Below, in pieces: positions 6,244-11,290 of a stretch of 11,290 bases of DNA. Source of the DNA: Desulfonatronum sp. (GTDB taxonomy: Bacteria; Desulfobacterota; Desulfovibrionia; Desulfovibrionales; Desulfonatronaceae); contig SKYX01000381.1 of the NCBI GenBank assembly GCA_007127655.1, positions 1 through 11,290 of the forward strand. The letters are read 5' to 3'. The notes beneath the pieces are model-generated. The model saw nothing but the letters and a program-made list of their open reading frames with translations, was not told where the DNA came from and did no database searches. The position numbers were made by a program, and so were the translations under genes. Numbering within the stretch: the first letter of the stretch is position 1; every line of letters starts with the position of its first letter.

Positions 6244-6271
6244 TTGGCCATGTATGTCCGAATCGGATAAT
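6244..6271 (+). promoter_or_regulatory. Candidate promoter of metH with overlapping palindromes
   Basis: TTGGCC (6244-6249) and GATAAT (6266-6271, five of six matches to the -10 consensus) are 16 bases apart. The transcript would start near 6278, about 35 bases before the metH ATG. Two overlapping perfect palindromes, TCCGA-A-TCGGA (6257-6267) and CGGAT-A-ATCCG (6264-6274), cover the -10 box and are a candidate operator. Confidence 0.4.
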
Positions 6272-6312
6272 CCGTTATTTTTCAATAAAGCAGAAGTCGG
6301 AGCGAAATCATA

Positions 6313-8769
6313 ATGAGTCAAAAGGTCAGAGCGCTGATTCAATCCGGAAAAATACTCCTGTTCGACGGGGCCATGGGGACGCAGCTTCAGGCCCGTGGGC
6401 TGCAACCCGGCCAGTCGCCTGAAGAGTTCGGAGACCGCAATCCGGAGGTCATCGCTCGGATTCATGAGGATTATCTGAACGCCGGGGCGATGTTTTTGAC
6501 CACGAACACCTTCGGCGGGACGCGGTTCAAGCTGCCTCCCGGTCTCGACCCGCGCACCTTCAACCGCAAGATGGCCGAAACGGCCCGAAGCGCCGCCAAA
6601 GACAAGGGGTTCGTGGCCGGTAGCGTCGGGCCCACCGGTGAACTGCTGGCGCCGTTGGGCAAGGTCGGTTTTTCCGAGCTGGTGGATGCCTTCGCGGAAC
6701 AGATCGCCGGGCTGGCCCAGGGCGGCGCGGACCTGATTCAGATCGAAACCCAGTTCGACCTGGGTGAGATCCGGGCAGCCGTCGTGGCGGCCCGCCAAGT
6801 TTGCAACCTTCCCGTGGCCGTGTCCATGACCTTTGAGTCCGGTTCCAGCTTGACCGGCACCTCGCCGCTGACCTTTCTGGACACCATGCAGAATCTCGGG
6901 GTGGACCTGATCGGAACCAATTGCAGCCTCGGTCCCGAGGGCCTGGAGGAGATCATCCGGGCCATGCTGCCCCGGGCGACCACGCCGCTTTTGGTCCAGC
7001 CCAATGCCGGATTGCCGGTCCTGGAGAACGGGAAAACGGTATTTCCGCTACAGCCCCACCCCTTTGCCGAGCGGATGCTCCGTTTCCCGGCTTTGGGCGT
7101 TCAGGGCATCGGAGGTTGTTGCGGCACCAGTCCGGACCATATTCGATCCATGGCTCAGGCTTTGCGAGGCGTGGACGTCGCTCCACTCAAGGCCCGCAAT
7201 GTGACCGAGGGACCGGATCTGATCCTGACCTCCAGGGCCGTTTCGGTTTGCATTGGACCTCGAGAGCCGTTGGTGATCATCGGTGAGCGGATCAATCCCA
7301 CGGGCAAGAAGCAGCTGACGGCCCAGTTTCAGGCCGGGGAGCACGGCTTGGCTCTGGACATGGCCGGACAGCAGATCGCCCAGGGAGCCGGGGTGCTGGA
7401 CGTCAACGTCGGTGCGCCCATGGTGGACGAAACCGTTCTGCTGCCGGACCTCGTCTCCACCCTGACCGCCCGTTTCCCCACGCCCTTGAGCATCGACTCC
7501 AGCAAGCCGGAAGCCATCGAAGCGGCCTTGCGCCAGTATCCGGGGTCGCCGCTGGTGAACTCCATTAGCGGGGAGAGCGGCCGGATGGAAGCGCTGGGGC
7601 CGCTGTGCCGAGCCTATGGAGCGCCGTTCATTCTCTTGCCCCTGGCCGGAAGCGACCTGCCGGAGACCGCGTCCCAGCGACTGAAGATCATCGAGAACCT
7701 GTTACGACGGGCTGAGGACCTCGGGATTCCTCGGCGTCTGATCATGGTGGACGCCCTGGCCTTGACCGTCTCCTCCAAGCCGGAGTCCGCGAAGCACTGT
7801 TTGCGAACCATTCGAGCCTGCCGGAAAGAATGGAGCCTGCCCACGGTGATCGGCCTGTCCAACATTTCCTTTGGCTTGCCAGCCAGGGAGCTATTGAACA
7901 GTACCTTTCTGGCCATGGCCATGGCCGAGGGGCTCTGCGCGGTCATTGCCCATCCAGGGGCGCGGCGTGTACAGGATATCCTGGCCGCTGGTGAAGTGCT
8001 GCTGGCCCGGGATCCCCAGGCCAAGAGATTTGTCGGCGGCTACGCCGATTGGAGCGCCGGGGGGAACGTGGCCGCGGGCTCCGCGAGCACGGGCCAGGGG
8101 AGTCCCGCGGCAAAACCCGCGTTGACCCTCGGGGAAGCGGTGATCCAGGGCGATAAGGACCGGATTTTGGACCTCCTGGAAACAGCCTTGCAAAACGGGG
8201 CCCGTCCTGGAAGATTGCTGGATGAGGAGATGATCCCGGCGATCATGGAAGTGGGGCGGCGGTATGAAGCCCGCGAATTTTTTCTGCCCCAACTGATTCT
8301 CTCTGCGGAGACCATGCAACGGGCCTTTGACCGGTTGACGCCTCTGCTCCAGGAGGACGCCGGCGACGCGCAACGGGCCCGGATCGTCATGGCCACGGTG
8401 GAAGGGGACATTCACGACATCGGCAAGAACATCGTCTGCCTGATGTTGCGCAACATGGGCTTCGAGGTACATGACCTGGGCAAAGACGTGTCGGCCGAGA
8501 CCATCGTTCGGGTCGCTCAGGACAAGCAGGCCGCTCTGATCGGCTTGTCCGCGCTGATGACCACGACCATGATCCGCATGGAGGACACGGTCCAGTTGGT
8601 CAAAAAACTCGGCTTGTCCACCAAGGTCATGGTCGGCGGGGCCGTGGTCACGGAGCACTTCGCGCAATCCATCGGCGCGGACGGGTACGCCCCGGACGCA
8701 GTGGCCGCGGTTCGTCTGGCCGCAAAATTGCTTGGAGAGGATGTCCGGAGCCGGGCCAAGGCCTCTTGA
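6313..8769 (+). CDS. metH: Cobalamin-dependent methionine synthase lacking the reactivation domain
   Basis: The 818-residue enzyme moves a methyl group from methyltetrahydrofolate to homocysteine through bound cobalamin, making methionine. Domains in order: homocysteine-binding barrel (about 1-290), with zinc ligands Cys204 in GTNCS and Cys269/Cys270 in GGCCGTSPDH; pterin-binding barrel (about 318-565), with GERINPTGK (324-332), DVNVGAP (363-369), SIDSS (393-397) and GLSNISFGLP (514-523); an A/G/S-rich linker (580-603); the helical cobalamin cap (about 605-680); and the cobalamin-binding fold with DIHDIGKN (699-706, cobalt ligand His701), SALMTTTM and GGAVVTEHF. The roughly 330-residue C-terminal SAM-binding reactivation domain of E. 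coli MetH (1227 residues) is missing. Stop and good downstream gene spacing show this is natural, so reactivation must come from another protein. The ATG has GGAG ten bases upstream. It begins a plus-strand operon. Confidence 0.93.
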   Translation: MSQKVRALIQSGKILLFDGAMGTQLQARGLQPGQSPEEFGDRNPEVIARIHEDYLNAGAMFLTTNTFGGTRFKLPPGLDPRTFNRKMAETARSAAKDKGFVAGSVGPTGELLAPLGKVGFSELVDAFAEQIAGLAQGGADLIQIETQFDLGEIRAAVVAARQVCNLPVAVSMTFESGSSLTGTSPLTFLDTMQNLGVDLIGTNCSLGPEGLEEIIRAMLPRATTPLLVQPNAGLPVLENGKTVFPLQPHPFAERMLRFPALGVQGIGGCCGTSPDHIRSMAQALRGVDVAPLKARNVTEGPDLILTSRAVSVCIGPREPLVIIGERINPTGKKQLTAQFQAGEHGLALDMAGQQIAQGAGVLDVNVGAPMVDETVLLPDLVSTLTARFPTPLSIDSSKPEAIEAALRQYPGSPLVNSISGESGRMEALGPLCRAYGAPFILLPLAGSDLPETASQRLKIIENLLRRAEDLGIPRRLIMVDALALTVSSKPESAKHCLRTIRACRKEWSLPTVIGLSNISFGLPARELLNSTFLAMAMAEGLCAVIAHPGARRVQDILAAGEVLLARDPQAKRFVGGYADWSAGGNVAAGSASTGQGSPAAKPALTLGEAVIQGDKDRILDLLETALQNGARPGRLLDEEMIPAIMEVGRRYEAREFFLPQLILSAETMQRAFDRLTPLLQEDAGDAQRARIVMATVEGDIHDIGKNIVCLMLRNMGFEVHDLGKDVSAETIVRVAQDKQAALIGLSALMTTTMIRMEDTVQLVKKLGLSTKVMVGGAVVTEHFAQSIGADGYAPDAVAAVRLAAKLLGEDVRSRAKAS

Positions 8770-8807
8770 TCGCCACTGTTCGGTGTGCCGGCATAAGGGA
8801 AATGAAC

Positions 8808-9290
8808 ATGAAAACAATGCTTCTTCCTACGTTCCTGTTGTTGGCCCTGGTCGCCTTGACTCCGTATCGGGTCTGCTGGGCCAGTGGGGGCAATGATGTG
8901 CCGGTGATGGACGTTCAGGGGTTTGGCGATTTTTTGCGTGAGCAGAGAGGCAAGGTGGTGGTCGTGGATTTCTGGGCCACCTGGTGCGGACCGTGCCGCA
9001 AAAAACTGCCGGCGCTGATGGCATGCCGGGACAGATTTTCCGAGGAAGAGGTGGCCATGCTTGGTATTTCCCTGGACTTCAACCCGGAAACGTTGCGCAG
9101 TTTTCTCAAGGTCAATCAGTTGAACTACCCCATTTTCCTTGCCGAGGACGGCTTGGGCGCCGAGCTTGGCGTACAGTCCATTCCCTTGCTGCATGTCTAC
9201 GACGCTGCCGGAGAACTGGTTATCGTCGAGGAAGGCCTGACATCACCCGAAACACTGTGCCAGGACGTTGGCCGCTTGATCTCCCCATGA
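8808..9290 (+). CDS. Secreted TlpA/ResA-type thioredoxin-like protein
   Basis: The protein of 160 residues starts with a signal peptide (residues 1-25, MKTMLLPTFLLLALVALT then a likely cut after CWA), followed by a thioredoxin fold. The redox motif WCGPC (59-63, Cys60 and Cys63) sits in VVVDFWATWCGPCRKKLPAL, and the cis-proline is Pro126 in QSIP. It should act in the periplasm, reducing or exchanging disulfides in substrate proteins, for example apocytochromes c, as TlpA/ResA proteins do. The substrate is inferred from family only. The ATG at 8808 is chosen because AAGGGA lies seven bases upstream; the ATG at 8802 would put it one base away. The gene follows metH by 38 bases and its stop overlaps the next start (ATGA), so translation of the two is probably coupled. 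Confidence 0.88.
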   Translation: MKTMLLPTFLLLALVALTPYRVCWASGGNDVPVMDVQGFGDFLREQRGKVVVVDFWATWCGPCRKKLPALMACRDRFSEEEVAMLGISLDFNPETLRSFLKVNQLNYPIFLAEDGLGAELGVQSIPLLHVYDAAGELVIVEEGLTSPETLCQDVGRLISP

Positions 9291-9763
9291 CCGAACCCTC
9301 CGCGATTTACATCCGCAAGGCCCGGATTCAGGACGTCCGCACCATCCACGGCATGTTGATGGACTGCTCCAAGCAGGGGCTGTTGTTGCCGCGTTCCTAC
9401 AATCAACTCTACAGCCATTTGCGTGACTTTTTCGTCCTGGCCCCGAGCCAGGGCGGGGCGATTCTCGGATGTTGCGCCTTGAGCATCGCCTGGGAGGATT
9501 TGGCCGAAGTCCGCTCCCTGGCCGTGGCCTCGGAGTGTCGAGGTCAGGGCTGGGGGAGACGGTTGGTGGAAGCGTGTCTGAGCGACGCCATCACCCTGGG
9601 CATTTACCGGGTCTTCACCTTGACCTACCAGGCGACGTTTTTCGAACGGATCGGATTTCAAATGGTCAGCAAAGACAACCTGCCCCAGAAGGTCTGGGCC
9701 GATTGCCTGCACTGCCCCAAGTTTCCGGACTGCGACGAAATCGCCATGGCCATAGACATGTAG
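9287..9763 (+). CDS. argA: GNAT acetyltransferase, short N-acetylglutamate synthase type
   Basis: This 158-residue GNAT protein probably makes N-acetylglutamate from glutamate and acetyl-CoA, the first step of arginine synthesis. It has the acetyl-CoA motif R-x-x-GxG in VRSLAVASECRGQGWGRRLV (75-94), with the beta-bulge strand ILGCCALSIAWEDLAE (59-74) and LPRSYNQLYSHLRDFFV (34-50), both typical of the short stand-alone NAGS family (such as mycobacterial ArgA). The end carries a cysteine cluster, DCLHCPKFPDCDE (Cys140, Cys143, Cys149), conserved in that family, and FFERIGFQMVS (118-128) is the usual GNAT end motif. Long ArgA has an extra amino-acid-kinase domain, which is absent. The start overlaps the thioredoxin stop (ATGA). 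The substrate is inferred from family resemblance, so other N-acetyltransferase activity cannot be excluded. Confidence 0.8.
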   Translation: MTEPSAIYIRKARIQDVRTIHGMLMDCSKQGLLLPRSYNQLYSHLRDFFVLAPSQGGAILGCCALSIAWEDLAEVRSLAVASECRGQGWGRRLVEACLSDAITLGIYRVFTLTYQATFFERIGFQMVSKDNLPQKVWADCLHCPKFPDCDEIAMAIDM

Positions 9764-9803
9764 GTTCAAACTTTTTCAAATGAAAACATTGTTCGAGTAC
9801 TCC

Positions 9804-10331
9804 ATGACCACATCCATGCAACTGATCATTGATGCCGAGGCCATTGCCAAGCGAGTCCGGGAACTTGGAGCCGATATTTCCGAGCACTACGGCGACGAGC
9901 CGCTGGTCATGGTCTGCGTGCTCAAGGGAGCGTTCATCTTTTTCGCCGACCTGGTGCGGGCCATGCCCATTGAGCCGGAAGTGGATTTTGTCCGCCTGGC
10001 CAGTTACGGTGCGCAGACTTCACGCAAGGAGCGGATTCTGTTCACCAAGGACATGGAGCTCCCCGTGCAGGGCAAGCACGTGCTGGTGGTGGACGACATC
10101 GTGGATACCGGGCATTCCGCCTTGTATCTGCTGAACGTGTTGCGGATGCGCGGCGCGAAAAGTCTGCGCGTCTGCGCATTGATCGACAAGCGGGAGCGGC
10201 GGGAAGTCGACGTGAGCGTGGATTTTCCGGGCTTCGTGCTCTCCGAGGGCTTTGTCATCGGCTACGGACTGGACTACGCGGAACGCTACCGTCATCTCCC
10301 GGCTGTCTACACCTTGAATGCGGACGTCTGA
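9804..10331 (+). CDS. hpt: Hypoxanthine phosphoribosyltransferase
   Basis: The protein salvages hypoxanthine (and often guanine) with PRPP to make IMP or GMP in the cytosol. With the start at 9804 it has 175 residues, close to E. coli Hpt (178). It contains the KG pair of the pyrophosphate loop in VLKGAFIFFADL (39-50), the PRPP-binding loop VLVVDDIVDTGHSA (93-106), the purine-site lysine in LIDKRERREV (127-136), and the C-terminal GYGLDYAERYRHLP (153-166). An ATG at 9780 would add eight residues (MKTLFEYS), and the ATG at 9816 would remove four. None has a strong binding site. I prefer 9804 because it gives the usual distance to the first helix. It lies 40 bases after argA (16 with the upstream start), in the same operon, so the exact start is the main doubt. 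Confidence 0.9.
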   Translation: MTTSMQLIIDAEAIAKRVRELGADISEHYGDEPLVMVCVLKGAFIFFADLVRAMPIEPEVDFVRLASYGAQTSRKERILFTKDMELPVQGKHVLVVDDIVDTGHSALYLLNVLRMRGAKSLRVCALIDKRERREVDVSVDFPGFVLSEGFVIGYGLDYAERYRHLPAVYTLNADV

Positions 10332-10347
10332 CAGGGGCACACTCTCA

Positions 10348-10364
10348 CTGGTCCCTATTGTGCA
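10348..10364 (+). promoter_or_regulatory. Weak sigma-54-like promoter candidate before the zinc-ribbon gene
   Basis: CTGGTCCCTATTGTGCA has GG and GC at the -24/-12 spacing (10 bases between), and ends in TGCA as sigma-54 sites do. The -24 part lacks the usual GGCAC. It lies 57 bases before the next start codon. It could easily be chance. Confidence 0.2.
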
Positions 10365-10420
10365 TGTGAACCGACGCGTGAAAAACTCGGGATGATCAGA
10401 GGAATACGAGGGAAAAAACG

Positions 10421-11242
10421 ATGTTGATCCAATGTCCCAACTGCGACACCAAATACAATTTGAACGAATCCGTTCTTGGTCCGGATGGGTCGAAGGTTCG
10501 GTGCATCCGTTGCGACCATGTTTTTTTCGTCGCTCCGCCCGGTATGGAGTCCACCCCAAAGTCCGCCCTGGACTCGGAGCTGAAGGAGGATTTCGATTGG
10601 CTGGATGAGGTGGAGACCGGGGAGGTCGGCAACGGCGGGGCCAAACGCAGCGAGGATTATTCCGTGGAGATCCAACCCACGGAAGAGCCGAAGAGCAAGG
10701 CCATGACCTATGTCGTGGCCGGCCTTGTTGTTGCGATCATCGCCCTGGCGGCGTTCCTGTATTCCCATGGGCCCGGGGATACTGTTTCGTCCTGGTTCGG
10801 TTCCTCCGAGCCCGAGCAAGTCGCGGAGCCGGAAGTGCTGGGGCCGGAAGACGTGCACCTGATTTCATTGCATAACGTGCGCCAGTATTTTGTCACCAAC
10901 GAGAAAATCGGCCAGTTGTTCGTCATCGAGGGCAAGGCCCGCAACGACTTTCCGGTTCCCATGGAACTGTTCCGCATCGAAGCAAGTTTATTCGACATCG
11001 CCGGACAGGTCGTGGAGCGCCAGGAGTTTCTGGCCGGCAACACCGTCTCCCTGTTTCAGCTGCAAATCCTTTCTGAGCAGGAACTGGAGTCGGCTTTGAG
11101 CGCTCGGGTCGGCATCCTGGCCAACAACACCAACATTCGTCCCGAAATGGACGTCCAGTTCATGGTCGTTTTTCCCAACCCTCCGGATTCCGTACAAGAA
11201 TATGGATTGAAAGTCATCGGCGCCCAGCATCCGCCCAGATAG
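10421..11242 (+). CDS. Zinc-ribbon (MJ0042 type) membrane protein with DUF3426-like domain
   Basis: The 273-residue protein begins with the MJ0042-type zinc ribbon: CPNC (Cys5, Cys8) and CIRC (Cys28, Cys31), with the usual KYN and VRC signatures. An acidic linker rich in E, D and S follows (about 40-95), then a single membrane helix (about 95-115, MTYVVAGLVVAIIALAAFLY), so the ribbon should lie in the cytosol and the rest in the periplasm. The C-terminal part (about 130-270) has the beta-rich pattern of DUF3426, including FVIEGKARNDFPVPMELFRIEASLFD and the ending PPDSVQEYGLKVIGAQ. This family is common in Proteobacteria and its role is not established. GAGGGA lies about eight bases before the ATG. 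It follows hpt by 89 bases, so it may have its own promoter. Confidence 0.9.
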   Translation: MLIQCPNCDTKYNLNESVLGPDGSKVRCIRCDHVFFVAPPGMESTPKSALDSELKEDFDWLDEVETGEVGNGGAKRSEDYSVEIQPTEEPKSKAMTYVVAGLVVAIIALAAFLYSHGPGDTVSSWFGSSEPEQVAEPEVLGPEDVHLISLHNVRQYFVTNEKIGQLFVIEGKARNDFPVPMELFRIEASLFDIAGQVVERQEFLAGNTVSLFQLQILSEQELESALSARVGILANNTNIRPEMDVQFMVVFPNPPDSVQEYGLKVIGAQHPPR

Positions 11243-11263
11243 GTGTTTGTTTTGTTATTTTAT

Positions 11264-11290
11264 GGCCCCCCGTAGGGGCACGGCGCGCCG
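11264..11290. repeat. Left half of a GC-rich palindromic repeat, cut by the window edge
   Basis: GTAGGGGCACGGCGCGCCG (11272-11290) ends in CGGCGCGCCG, itself a perfect 10-base palindrome, preceded by a CCCC-CGTA-GGGG hairpin (11266-11278). The form is that of dispersed palindromic repeats of the GTAGGGGC...GCCCCTAC type, and I infer the other arm continues past the edge. Confidence 0.55.

Larger units (their letters stand above)
5781..6312. other. Divergent intergenic region between rpoH and metH
   Basis: These 532 bases contain no credible protein gene on either strand. They are more AT-rich than the flanking genes. The left part (5781-5924) is the 5' leader and promoter of the sigma gene. 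The middle (about 5940-6050) has only a small GCGA/TCGC hairpin near 5971. From 6060 to 6181 there are three inverted repeats in a row, and from 6244 to 6312 the likely promoter and ribosome binding site of metH. I compared it by eye with SAM, SAH and cobalamin riboswitches and saw no convincing match. Confidence 0.8.

Noticed and set aside
5940..6312. SAM, SAH or cobalamin riboswitch ahead of metH
   Set aside because: No B12-box-like or SAM-core sequences found by eye; the hairpins present do not follow those layouts. A covariance search would settle it.
7891..8817. 308-codon minus-strand open frame opposite metH
   Set aside because: The metH frame has full catalytic motifs here; the antisense frame has low-quality, H/G/R-rich protein and no family features.
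1..11290. CRISPR array, tRNA, transposase or defence genes
   Set aside because: None seen: no regularly spaced repeats, cloverleaf or matching protein motifs on either strand.

Overview
The window looks like chromosomal DNA from a sulfate-reducing deltaproteobacterium (Desulfobacterota), most likely the Desulfovibrionales. This placement is inferred. The DNA is GC-rich, and it carries an RpoH-type sigma factor with a long N-terminal extension, a methionine synthase without its reactivation domain, a short-type N-acetylglutamate synthase, and TPR and MJ0042 zinc-ribbon proteins, a combination I associate with that group. Nothing looks like a prophage, plasmid or defence island. I see no tRNA, rRNA, CRISPR array or transposase gene.

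Layout. Positions 1-5780 hold one run of seven minus-strand genes, read from right to left: rpoH-like sigma factor, HD-domain hydrolase (its start overlaps the sigma stop by 17 bases), TPR-repeat lipoprotein, second lipoprotein, small membrane/coiled-coil protein, rpiB, and the first 17 codons of a probable transketolase cut by the left edge. The run is tight except at 1811-2042, between the two lipoprotein genes, where two inverted-repeat elements sit. Positions 5781-6312 are a 532-base divergent intergenic region. It holds a promoter for the sigma gene, a promoter candidate for metH overlapped by a palindrome cluster, an isolated terminator-like hairpin and a perfect 10-base inverted repeat. 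Positions 6313-10331 hold a plus-strand run that looks like one operon: metH, a secreted TlpA-type thioredoxin, a short N-acetylglutamate synthase (ATGA overlap) and hypoxanthine phosphoribosyltransferase. A zinc-ribbon/DUF3426 membrane protein follows after an 89-base gap, and the right edge appears to cut through a palindromic repeat.

Function. The left cluster joins a stress sigma factor, envelope lipoproteins and non-oxidative pentose phosphate enzymes (RpiB, probable Tkt). The right cluster is biosynthetic: methionine, first step of arginine synthesis, purine salvage, and periplasmic thiol chemistry. These are mostly housekeeping genes and I do not see a convincing new multi-gene system. 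The points most worth checking are the regulatory DNA between rpoH and metH, the MetH that needs a separate reactivation partner, the extended RpoH, and the repeat elements at 1831-1993 and at the right edge.
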